A stretch of DNA of 64,000 nt from Meandrina meandrites (lineage: Eukaryota > Cnidaria > Anthozoa > Scleractinia > Meandrinidae). The first letter of the stretch is position 1. Every line of letters begins with the position of its first letter. The stretch is taken from contig OY855916.1 in NCBI GenBank assembly GCA_963693305.1, forward strand, positions 11,574,092 to 11,638,091, written 5' to 3'. The position numbers were made by a program, and so were the translations under genes. This document shows, piece by piece, positions 29,466-41,000 of the stretch. The notes beneath the pieces are model-generated. The model ran no database searches, had not been told where the DNA came from, and saw only the letters and a list, made by a program, of their open reading frames with translations.

Positions 29466-30471
29466 TTTATTTTTAGTTTTTCAGATTATTCTTCGCCTTG
29501 TCGTCGGCTAGCCTTGAATTTATTTGTAAAGCCTCAGTAGGATGGGCTACCAATTGTTGGAGCTTGAGCCATGGTTCCTACCCAGATTTCCTGCTTCTTT
29601 TTTGCCCACGGGGTTTTTTGTGGCAGGTTTTTTCTGGCCTCCGTGCTAATCGCGTTTTCATTGTATGCGGTTGCTCAGCTCCGTTAGTTTGTTTATTCCA
29701 ACTGATTTGTATTTATATTCTTTACTCGGGCTTTTGTAGCCGGGATGTTATAGTTTCCGTTTTTCTATTAGTGGCAGTGTATATCATTGTATTTCAGTAT
29801 GAATTCTGTAGCCCTGTCGGCTGTTGGTTAGGAAGTTTGAAGCTTCTGCAGTTCTTTAGCCTAACTGGCACCATGTTGTATTTCGGGGTTTTGGTCCAAA
29901 GTTGTGGACTTCCCAGTCGCAATTCGCAATTTATAGCCTTACTGGCACAATATATTTGTATTCAATGAACTGATGAACAGCAGAGGGCTCCCTAGCCTAA
30001 AGTGCTATTGTACAAGAAGTTTGTTTGTCTTGCAAGTTTGCTGGCCTAACTGGCACAATATATTTGTATATTCAGGGGATTTTAGTCCACTGAAAGTTCG
30101 TTGCATTCTAGAGATTTTAGTCCAAAGTAGTGGGCTCCTCAGACTTATGGCAGTTGTACATGAAGTTTTTTTGCCTTGCTAGTTTGTTAGCCTGGCTCAC
30201 TTAGTGATTTTGTCTTAGGGGTTTTTTGGTCCTAAGTAGTGGACTCCCCTGCCTTACTGGCAGTCAGTGATGTAAAGCTTGTTAAGGTCGCGTACTTACG
30301 CAAAATGATCAAGAAATAGTTATGCAGTGCTATATTCATTGGCGTGAGATGGTGCGCAGGAATCCACAAGGACGCTACGCTAGTGGCCAGCGGTGACGGT
30401 TTTTTCCTATCAAGAAGCAAGTTATTGAGTGTGTGATGTAACGTAGTTTATATTAGTTCGTGCAGTTGCTG
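29466..30471 (+). repeat. Ngaro A2-B2 spacer with degenerate tandem repeats
   Basis: One kilobase between A2 and B2. From about 29860 to 30270 phrases recur three or four times at roughly 100-bp intervals: cctaactggcacaatatatt, ttttagtccaaag, gtggactcc, gcagttgtac. The 156-aa frame at 29498-29968 is hydrophobic and low in complexity. I do not regard it as a gene. Such spacers are common but poorly characterised in Ngaro elements. Confidence 0.6.
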
Positions 30472-30568
30472 TATCGTGGTTCGGGTTGGTTCTTGCCAGT
30501 CCGCCTTCCTAAATAAACTTATTTGTCCTTAAGCTGTGTGCTTATTTGTTGTGAAGTGGAGGCAAAAT
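30472..30568 (+). repeat. Ngaro split direct repeat B2 (right end)
   Basis: Second copy of B1. The element ends at gcaaaat and host/MITE sequence atactgagataacattgc resumes, matching gtactgagataacattgc at 63865. Confidence 0.9.
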
Positions 30569-30773
30569 ATACTGAGATAACATTGCAAGGGATTTGACTC
30601 ATTTTCTTTGCACAGTAGAGCTTGTTTTATTTGATTTATGAATTATAAGTTTTTTAATGAGCCCCGCTATGAAATGAAAACTTGATTTAAATTTTAGATA
30701 GAGACAGGTTCTTAAAGGGGTATAAATGTAAATTATAGCCTCGCAGTAGGTTCTTATATGCGGGTTTTTGCTG

Positions 30774-31644
30774 TACTCTTTCAGGGTTTCCACCAGTATG
30801 AACTACCGCTTTTTGTCGGAATGTAACCTTTGGGAAAGTCTCTGGTGCTTCCACGATAAGAGATTTTGCAAAACGTACTTGCTTCAGTTCGAACCCCTCG
30901 CTGATTTAAGAGTATCCCGTTATTTTCGTGGAAATGAAGTTTGCTAACCGCGGGTAAATTTAGGAGAGAGTTAAGAACTGCTCTGTCAAAGTAACTGTGA
31001 TAGTAAAAGACGACAACTGTGCGCTGATGATACGAATTGTGCAAGACATTTTTATTACTCAGAGAACTTTTCGCACTTAAAACTCGAGTAGTGTTTAAAA
31101 AAAGCTCTTATAAAAAAGCTTCTCGTCATTAATATAATACGAGTGCAACAAGAAATTAAGCTTCCCGAGTTTTCTACGAATTTCTTATTTTCAGTTCAGA
31201 CTGTGGCACGTTATGGCCTTACTTTTACTTTTACGCATAGTCTTCTATGAATTAAACAGTTTTACTTAAAACACACAAGAGTGTCATGAAGTTCTCACTG
31301 GCTCTCACTGCTAATAATTAAATCGTTATAAGAGAAAACGACTCACTAATAATTCATAAAGAAAATATAAAAGAAATTAATGTTTTCAAATGAGTGTCTT
31401 TATATCTGATAAAGACACGGCTAAACTTTATGTCCAATTTTCTAGGCCAAAATAACCCCAAATCTAAATATAACTGCAAGAATGAGTTGATCTACATCAG
31501 AAGATTTTGAAGCCGTTCAATAAATTCGCAGTTCGTGTTTTTTCAAGTCTAAAACACTCGGCTGCGCCTCGTGTTTTAAACTTGATAAAGCACTGCTGCT
31601 CATTTATTAAACATTACATAAACTCAATGATGATTTCTGATCAA
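30774..31644. other. Spacer between the Ngaro-bearing region and gene D
   Basis: Downstream flank of gene D. On the minus strand an AATAAA (31605-31600) lies about 40 bp past the D stop codon and is the likely polyadenylation signal. No other gene is recognised; the short frames on the minus strand (30781-31044) carry no motif. Confidence 0.5.
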
Positions 31645-32010
31645 TTAGGACTGGGGCCTAGATACTTCCTCGATCATTATCCGGGACACCGATTTCCATC
31701 CAGTGTAAGCGTCACCCAAAGTACGGCCACTAGGACATGATCCTACCCATAATTCCACTCTAACCGTGCCCTTTGGGATGTTTTCACAGTATCCCTCAAA
31801 TGATCGATGATGAAGCAGAACGGGATTTCCAGCAGATGATGGCCAATTGTTGTACACAACAGCTTCAATTGTCATTGGTCCGCTGCATTCGTTACCATTT
31901 AACTTGAAGAACCAACGGTTACACTTACTGAAAGTGCCCTCGACTCTCATATTCCCCTGGAATGACACTTTGATCGCTGTATCAGACTGCAGCTTGTTAA
32001 ACGAGCAGTC
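31645..32010 (-). CDS. CTHRC1-like copy D, exon 3 (CTHRC1 C-terminal domain)
   Basis: 122 codons including TAA. Starts DCSFNKLQSDTAIKVSFQGN after a ttccag acceptor and ends EEVSRPQS. It is 9 bp longer than exon 3 of copies C and E (extra residues near TFSKCNRW and in NWPSSAGNPVL). Five conserved cysteines are present, as in the family. Confidence 0.9.
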   Translation of the reverse strand, partial: DCSFNKLQSDTAIKVSFQGNMRVEGTFSKCNRWFFKLNGNECSGPMTIEAVVYNNWPSSAGNPVLLHHRSFEGYCENIPKGTVRVELWVGSCPSGRTLGDAYTGWKSVSRIMIEEVSRPQS

Positions 32011-35000
32011 CTGGAACGAAAGATGTCATGTCTTAAATGTAAACTGATGTAGTTTGTATTGTTACTGAAAGGCATTAGGTGTTCTACTGTTGGCATCTTG
32101 ATTTAAGGCTAACCTGAAATCGATCTTGATAATTTTTTAATCTTGACCTCTCACTATGAGTTTATTTATGCCGTACTTTTGGTTGCTCTTGGCTCAAAAT
32201 AGACCCGACCATTACTTCTTTGTAAGAGACTTTTCAAACATGCTTCATCCACGTGACGCTAGGAAGCATTAGGCGTACTTGTGAAATATGTTAGTTTGTT
32301 GATTCTGTTGATTGAGTGACTTAATGAAAAAGTCAGAAATTAATATTTTGACGGCACGATTGAGAGGGTCGCGGGTTGTCACGAGATGTTCAGGTAAAAA
32401 TATCGATTTTGGTCATTTTCAGTTGGTCAGTCTTTGTCTTCGCTAGCTTTCCTCGGGGTCTCGTGCTGCAGCCTTAGATGAGGAAAACGTTTCGACGTAT
32501 TTTTTTGCCACTTATACGGGGCGGTATTTTAGTAGTTTTTTGTATGTGGCGTATTGCAACTTCTTGTATTAGAACAAATAATTGTTATTTGTTAGGTTCC
32601 TAGTTTGCAGTGGAGGCTAATGCGGGGAATCTTTTCAAATGCAAATCACATGAAGCTCTTTTCAATGATATTCCCCCGCATTAGCCTCCATTGCCAGCTA
32701 GTTCCAGTCCAATACCGAGAATACGAATATTATACACTTAATGTCTGGTCCCGAGGGAAACAGTTAGTTTTGTTTTCCCAAGAGTCTCGAAACATCGAGA
32801 ATCGAGGGAAAACAAAACTGACTAGTTTCCCGAGGGACCAGACATTAAGTGCTTTGTTATACATCCAAAGAATGAACAAATTTAAGAAACGAACGAAAAA
32901 AATTGCGTTAACAACAGCACGCCGGAGCACGACTTTATTTCTTCTATAAAATACTGCAAATGTAAAAACACATCGTAAACTACGGACAAAAGAAAGCAAA
33001 GAACCGACTTACTTTCCAGGCATTTTCGAAATCCTTCTGCTCTAAAAGTTTTTTGACTTCGTTTTTCGAATAAAAGATAGAAAGCGCCGGTTTTAGCCAC
33101 AAACTGTTCCACTGTGTTTCACAAACTTTCGAAGAACTATTCGACAAGTTTCCTGGAATCGCCAAGAGTGAGCTTCAAAACATCACCCCACAATCACGCC
33201 ACCGGTCTTGGTCACGTTTTGATCACGTGCTTTTTCTGGCCATTGATCACGTTCAGGTCAATATATCCCGATCGGGATACATTTGATGAAAATGTATCCC
33301 GATCAGGATACATTTAAATTTATGGAAGGCCACGTGATTATGAATCAGCCAATGAGAATCGTCTTTAGAGCATGAGAAACTGCGGATTATTATATTATTT
33401 ATTTATAATATAAATTAGAGCAGTTTTCAAATGAGTGTCGTAAAACCAAAACCAAAGTAATTACTCTCGCCAATCACAAAGGACAGAGACAATCCAGTGA
33501 ACCAATCAAAACTCAAAGCAAATACATGTAGCCGGCACGAAGCGCGGGAAAACGTGCGCGATCGAGTCAACAGTGTTTTTTTTACTTCTGATTGATTGAA
33601 AAAGCGGCGCGAGATTTTTAAGCCAATCACTGAGCCTAGTAATACAAAACCAAAGCAAACGCAAATTGCTTTCTACACTCAAGTGAAAACCGCTCTATTG
33701 ATTTATTATATATATTATTTATTTAAACCATGTTTATAACATTCAATTCTTTTATTTATAATATTTAATTTCTTTAAACAGGACCCCTTTGATAACAGTA
33801 CTTATGTACTGAAGTGTTGATGTAGTTGTTATTGACGCATCCCCAATAAACTCTTCACAGTGGATGTATATTGTCAGTGTAGTCAATCACTTGCAACGAA
33901 ATGATGAAACGAATATTGAAAAACAATCCAGACAGTCTGTTTACATAGCCGCAAAGACCATCGGTCAGGCTGTCTACATGTGTTTCCGCCGCCCCAATAT
34001 GAGACACGTGGTACCAGTAGAGGTTCTACGAGCTGCAGATCCTCCCCCACCTCTACCACACTTTCAAAAAGTTACTACATTTTTGAAAAATAATATGGAG
34101 CTTGAGCAATGACGACGGCAACACCAAGAACAACGCCTTGTGAAAAATGAATCCATATTTTACTCGAGAATCTCGCGGTTATCCAGATGTATTCGGTGTA
34201 TCAATTGGTTTAGGAACTAGCTCCAGCCGAATGTGTAAAGAGAGCGTTCAACTCCAAATACAGATACGAAAATTTAGCCGTCCTCGTCCACGTTCTCCAA
34301 AATACGCAGAATTTGGTCATTTCACGTTGTTGTTTCGTGGAAAACAGCCAAGATTTAAAGCGCTATTACTTTACTTATAGATCTCCGGCGAAAGCTATAG
34401 GAGTTTCACTGGAAATGACTCTCGCTATTACGGAATTGCGGACAATTTAATGTGACTGAAAGAACAATTCTGGAATATGTATTTCTGCATCAATTACTTC
34501 AGTAGCTGTACAACAGACTATTTTTGCTTTTTCACTTCAGCTTACGCCTTTTTTCTTCCAGACTCTTTAGGAGAGATGAAACCCTCATCCATTGCCATCC
34601 TCCATCCCAACTTTCACCACTTTTAATTAGCTCGTCATAGTCTATATTATTTAACGTATGTTAAGGACACTTTTTTTCTCACACCCCACTATCACGGACA
34701 CTAAACGAAGTCCCAGGCGTGTCCGCTATAACGAGAGTTGACTGTAGTTTGTTTAAGCTCCCCAAATTATGCTTTGCATTCACGTACTTCAAACCCGATT
34801 AAAATCAGAATTATCTCATAATAGTTCCCAGTACTAATTTGTTTCTCTTACCTTGATCTTTCCGTTATCGTTACCGTCATTTAGATTTTTCCACACACAT
34901 TGTTTCCAGTTGGTTTGTGGCACTGCACTAGAAGGACTTGTCTCGCTTTTTCCTTTCTCACCCTTGTCGCCTTTTTTTCCTTGATCTCCCACAAGTCCCC

Positions 35001-38000
35001 GAGCTCCTTTTATTCCCATCATTCCTGGCGGTCCGTTCTTCCCACGAGGCCCTTCATAACCTCTCTCTCCCTTTGGTCCCAGCATTCCTTGCGATCCCTT
35101 GTCACCAGTCTGTCCTTTAGCTCCATCTCTTCCCTGTGGTCCTTGCGGCCCTGGAACACCAGGCATTCCCGGCATGCCATTTGATCCTGGAATACCTGGA
35201 AAGCCATGTGTAGATATGGGTTTCTGGAAAGGAAGAAAAGCATGCATTCATTAGACGAAGAAACATCGTTTAAAGCTTGAAACAAAATGAAAAGGATATA
35301 ACTAACGAACATGGTAAATGTTGAGCTCGGTGAATAAATGATAAAGATGAAATGTGCACTTGTCACGATTGTGAAACAAAGAAAAAATCTGAGTCTCGGA
35401 CGGGAATCGAAGCCATGGCCTTCCAGATACCGGTTGGGCGATCTAACCACTGAGCTACGAGAGAGTATTTGTGAGCTAGGCCATTTACAAGGTTTTCATG
35501 TGACACGCGTCCTGCCTACTGCTAGTATTCTTTGTACCACGCTGATGGCAAATGAATGTATCAACGGCCGTTAATGCCGTTAACAAAATCTGGATCAGAT
35601 CGGACTGGATCGACAAAACTCGAACCGGATCAGACTGGATTAACAAAGAATGGACCGGATGTGATCCGACTGACAAAACCCGGATCGGATCCAAAAAGGT
35701 CGGATTACCATAAATTTCCGCTGAAATACTCACGTAAAACCTCTAACAGAGAGAAGAAAGAAGACGTTCGCTGTCTGCCACTGGGCTGTGTGTTTCCTTT
35801 TTGTCAGTATTATCTTGGTAGGAAGTTTTGTTATTCATTAACCCTGCTTACGATTTTCCTTTCCTAGAGGGAAAGATCAAGAAGGAAGCGCGAGATACGA
35901 ACAGGAAAAATGCGTGTTGTAATCGGTTGACAACTTCACGATAACAAAACGATGAATAACTTTAAACGGTGTTTAATACGTATTTTCGGCTCGATTACGA
36001 TGGTATTACAAAACGATCTCTACACGATACGATTTTCCTAAACAAGTAATGTTCACATGACTAGTGTCTCAAACAACCGGTAGTTAATATTCAGCGGGTA
36101 GCGTAACGCAAACATGTCACGGTTATATTCCGGTACGCTGTATAAACTAATTATCTCTTCAACATTTTCCCCTCCCGAATTGATAAGTGAAACTTGAAAT
36201 TCGTCTACAAAATTAAATCATTAAGAGTCACTGTTCAAATATCATAAGTTTCAATCAGTCTCTGCGAATTCCAACGGGGAAATTCTCGTAACTGGTCGGT
36301 TGAGAATCTTGTCTCCAACTCGAGCATCAACAACTCTCACAAGCTGGTCTCTTCCTGGATACGTACGTTCAATGCGCCCAACCTTCCACTCTCGTCTAGA
36401 CGCATTGGGATAGATGACCATTACTACATCACCAACTTTAAGGTTTTCTGTCGGAAAGAACCACTTCTGACGGGAGCCAATGTGAGGTAAGTACTCCTTC
36501 ATCCAGCGTCCCCAGACATGTCGAGTTAACTCTTGCACTCGCCTCCAGCGTCTGCGTGGACTAAATGCGGTGCTATCCACACTTTCAGGAACGAAATCGC
36601 CACCCATCTGATCAATGAGAAAGTGATTCGGTGTGAGTACTGGTTCGTCGTTCGGGTCGTCACTCACTGTGGTCAGCGGTCTTGAATCCATCAGACTTTC
36701 AACTCCAATGAACGTTGTTTCCAGCTCTTCGTCATTGATATCAGCATCTTTAAGAACGGCATAGATGGCTCGCTTTGCTGACTTAATCATTGATTCGAAC
36801 ACACCTCCAAAGTGGGGCCCTTGTGGAGGATTCCAATGCCAAGTAACGCCATGACTAGACGTCATACGTTGAAGCTGATCGTGATCCAGTTCACTGATCA
36901 ACTCTCTGATTTCTTTCTCAACGCCCACGAAGTTCGTACCATTGTCACTCAGCATTTTCGTTGGCCATCCTTTCCTCGCCGTCATTCGCATGAATGCGTT
37001 GAGAAACGCGTCGGTTTCTAATGAGGTTGCCATCTCCAAATGGCAGCAGTGTGTTTGCAAGCACATAAACAAACTCAGGTAACGTTTGGCACGAGGTCGT
37101 CCACGCCCTTGCATGGTAAGGTACGGTCCTCCAAAATCCACGGCACAATTAGCGAACGGTTTTGTTGTCATCTGGAGACGGATTTGCGGTAATGGAGCCA
37201 TCTGTTGCTGGGCTGGTTGGACTTTAAAACGTCTTGCACATTCACGGCATTCTCTGTTCACTCGTCTGACCTCCTCACGAACATGGATGACTAGGTATTT
37301 CTCTCGCAGATGGTTTATGGTGTAGTTCACACCCATCTGATGGCCTTCGCTTTCGTGATGATATTGGACGATTAATCGCGTGACATGATTCCTCTTTGGC
37401 AGGATAATTGGAAATTTTACATCATCTGAGAGGTCATCGGAGTGTCGCAGCCTGGTATTCGAACGTAGAATCCTGTCGATAAGGATTGGAGTGCTGGGGA
37501 GCAGCGTAGATTTTCGCGGAAGGGTCTGGTTCTTTATCAGTGCTCCAATTTCATCACTGAATGCTTCACTTTGAGCTTCCCTGATAATTTCTGTTTCGGC
37601 AGTTAACAACTCTGCCGGCGTTAGCTCTCCAAATACTCGCTGATTTCCTGGTTTACGGCAGTTGCTCACGAATCGTTGTATCCAGCTTCTCACACGCACC
37701 AACGACAGTCCAATCTCTAACGCTCCTTTCGGTTTGACTTTGTACCACTTTGAGTATCTTGTGGGGTCTAAGCGCCACTCTACTTCTTTCAACTTGTCTG
37801 TCTGTGCGTCACGTTCATTGGTCAACAACTGAACGACGTTGTAGCTTGTTAAACTCTCATTGTTCTGCCTGGGCGTTGATTTGAACTCGGTCATTGCTTC
37901 ACGTGACGGTTTGTCGAACTTGCAGTCCGGCCATTCAGCTTCAGGACATTGTAAGAAATCGGGTCCGTTCCACCACTTTGAACTCTCGGTCAACTCTCGT

Positions 38001-41000
38001 GCCGTCATTCCTCTGGTGCCAAGATCCGCAGGATTTAAATCTGTCGGTACGTAACACCATTGGTCAGGGGTGGATTTGTCATGGATCTCGCCAATGCGGT
38101 GTGCAACAAACGGTTTGTATTCACGGCTCTGTCCCCGAATCCAAAAGCCGACATTCAGGCTGTCCACCCAGTATGTGACATTGCTAGATGGGATCTTGAG
38201 TGCAGAACAGACTTGATTTGCCAATCGTAGACCGATAAGAGCGCCCATAAGTTCAAGTCTAGGAATGCTCACAGTTTTTAACGGAGCTAAACGGGCCTGG
38301 TGTATACGGCTGCGGCGTAGGCCTTCTCGGACGCGTCGGAGAATGTGTGCAGACTGATAGAGCTTTTCTTTGTACTTGTGTCTTTTAAACACCGAGGAAT
38401 CTTGATCTCCTCAAGGTGGGACAAGTCACTGAACCAATTTTTCCACTTTTCTTTTTGTTTGGATGGAAGCGGATCATCCCACTGTAATGCTTTTAGCCAG
38501 GCTTGCTGCAAGAAAATTTTGGCTTAAACGACAAACGGGGCTAGAAAACCAAGCGGGTCAAATAGCGCTGCTGTTTTCTTTAGGACATTTCTCTTCGTAT
38601 ATTTAAAGTCCTCGGCAGGCGGTGAGTAGTAGAACAGAAACTGATCGTTTTGTGCGGACCATGACACGCCCAACGTTTTTGTCACGGGGAACTGATTCTT
38701 CTCAAGATCAACTTCGGAAGCGCGATCCTCGTCGGGAACATCCACCAATACTTCTAGACAATTCGAAACCCACTTTCGAACGTGGAACCCAGCCTTGTCA
38801 CCCATCTTGGTTAACTGGCGTCTTGTTTCTATGGCCTTCTCTACGGAATCCACTGACGGCATGAGATCATCCATGTAACAATGATTCTTTACTGCATCAG
38901 CCGCTAACGGGTAATTTTCTTGGTGGAGTTCTGCGTGTTTTTTCCAAGTGAATTGTGCACAGAAGGGACAATAACATCCACCAAAAACGAATCGGAGAAA
39001 CTCGTAAACTTCCGGCTCTCTGCAGAGGTCCATATCACGCCATAAGAAACGGTGCAGCGGTCGGTCTTCCTCGCGTAAGACTAGCTAATGATACATTTGA
39101 CTTATGTCGCCAACTAGGGCAACTGTCTCTTTCCGGAACTTAACGAGAATGTCAAACACGTCGCTTTGCAGCTTCGGCCCGGTTAGCGCTTCGGTGTTTA
39201 AACTCTTTCCTTCGAAGGGTGCTGACCCGTCAAACACTATGCGCACTTTGGTAGTCACCTTGTCCGGTCGAACTACTGGGAAGTGTGGGAGGAGCCACTG
39301 GCAGTCGGGTGTTGGCTCGTCATCAGGAACGCGGCGGATGTAGTTCTTATCCAAGTATTCGTTAAACACCTGTTGATAAGCCACGGCTACTTCTTTATCT
39401 TTCATCAGTTTTCGCTCGGTGGACACCAATCTTTTCTTTGCCATCGGTAAATTGTTCGGCAGCTGCGGTCTCTCATCTCTCCACGGAACGGCTACTTCGT
39501 AATGCTGGCGATTAAACTTCAAAGACTTGTTGACTTTATCCCACGCTAACTTGTCTTCCGGTGTTGGCTGATACTGATCAGTCGGGATAATTCCGATACT
39601 TTCCAAGTCCCAGAAACGTTTCAGCAAACAGTTTAGTTCAGAGGTGTCCTTCTCAGGTAAAGCGGACGTTGGATCTTTCCCTTCGATTTGAAGGCGAAAT
39701 GTGTGATGGAATCCAGTGTAGTGCCTCTCCTTTGCGTCTGGATTCTGAATCTTTCCAATGGCAGTCCATCCCAGGGGGCATGGTCTTGCGCACGGTTCAT
39801 TCGGACCTCCTGTCACTTCTTTCATCGAATACATCAGCTCGTAATGGTCTGCTCCCATAGGCGTACGGGCCGGGGAGGCTGGGGGGGCTGCAGCCCCCCC
39901 AAATTTTGGGCAACTCAGATTTTTTGGGCAGCAAAAGAAATTTGGGCAAAGCCAGTTTTAAAAGAAGTGTCCATGTTTTTGTTTTTTGAAGAGATACATA
40001 TTTTCTATTTTAACCTGAAGTCGGCGTGGTAAAGCCAGTTAAAGGGGCAGTCTCACTAAGCTTTAGTGCTGCTTGAGAATTCAACGAAGGTCTTGGTATT
40101 AATTGGAAATCCACTAATAGTTGCTTAACCTTTGTAAAACGCACTTTACTGGTCACGAAACGTGTTTAAAACTTGTGTGGCTACGGACGGGTAGGAAAGA
40201 AGTGGTCTAAAACTTGAAAACGTCGGGCCGACGTTTTCAAGTTTGACAGCGTTACTTGGAGGAAAATCACTACAAAACATTGATTATGGTTTATGTACAT
40301 CTTAGAGAGTGAATTTATCCCTTTTTGGCGTTCAAACGTGACTTTGTTTCTCAGTGAATGCACCTCTATGAATCTAGCACAGGTTACACAAAAAACTTAG
40401 AAGACCTCTCGTGATACTGCCCCTTTAAATTCACACGAGACAGTGGTTGCCCAGCACGTGATGAGTTTCTGGTTATTAATGTAGTACATATCCTTGCATT
40501 GATACCTGCTACATCGTGTTCAGCAGAACGATCATTCAGTGCGTTGCGCAGATTGAAAACTTACCTGCGCAACACCATAGGGCAAAAACGTGTCAGTAAT
40601 GTTCATCGCACTTATTAACATTGAAAGGGCATATGCCAACTCTGTAGTCAACAATGACATGGATCGTATCATTGATATCTTTGGCCGTCGAAATGGCCGA
40701 GACAGCTATTTCTTTTAACGTGTTTTATGAGCTCATATGATAGATTCATTTGTAAGAATATTTTCACTTCATACTAGGCCTATGTTAGAGCATCGTATAT
40801 GACCCTCGTTTCTTTTCGACTTTTTCGTAAAAATTTGGGCAAATTGCGAGAATTTTTTGGGCAAATGGTTCACCGCCCCCCCCCCCCCCCCCCCCCGGTA
40901 AAAAATTGCCCGTACGCCTATGTCTGCTCCAAGTAGTACATCGATTCGATTTCTTTTTGTAAGACTTGGGAATGGAATTCCGCGCAAATGACTCCATCGG

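Larger units (their letters stand above)
24797..30568 (+). mobile_element. Ngaro-like (DIRS order) tyrosine-recombinase retrotransposon, structurally complete
   Basis: Gag, RT-RNase H and tyrosine recombinase on the plus strand, flanked by split direct repeats in the order A1 - genes - B1 A2 - spacer - B2. A1 is 24797-24982, B1 29181-29277, A2 29278-29465, B2 30472-30568. This is the diagnostic Ngaro arrangement, which allows integration through a circular intermediate without target duplication. The intact paralogous site tctacatgtactgagataac (63858-63877) shows the insertion point. B1 and B2 differ at about one position and A1 and A2 at about six, so insertion was fairly recent. Only pol appears frameshifted. 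Confidence 0.9.
24587..30773. mobile_element. TA-flanked (mariner-type) MITE split by the Ngaro element
   Basis: Begins cagtaaaaactcgcatataa at 24587 and ends with the inverted counterpart ttatatgcgggtttttgctg at 30773, flanked by TA on both sides. Without the Ngaro insertion the MITE is about 414 bp. A second, partly visible copy starts at 63653 and runs off the window. TA targets and this end structure point to Tc1/mariner non-autonomous elements. Confidence 0.75.
32011..34851 (-). other. Intron 2 of copy D, packed with small repeats
   Basis: At 2.8 kb it is about ten times longer than intron 2 of copies C and E. It contains two foldback repeats (32599-32700, 32735-32851), a hairpin (33262-33310), a MITE (33418-33695) and a likely mariner-MITE relic ending near 34747. 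The frame at 33864-34112 (+) has no recognised domain. No host gene is seen. Confidence 0.7.

Noticed and set aside
29498..29968. 156-codon hydrophobic open frame in the Ngaro A2-B2 spacer
   Set aside because: Low-complexity, Cys/Leu/Phe-rich from T-rich DNA, overlapping degenerate tandem repeats, no recognisable domain. More likely chance than a third gene.
33864..34112. 82-codon frame (+) in intron 2 of gene D
   Set aside because: No recognised domain and not conserved in copies C or E, which lack this sequence. It may be a transposon relic but cannot be supported.
35395..35470. Functional tRNA gene
   Set aside because: A and B boxes are present but the acceptor stem does not pair well and a SINE-like body follows.
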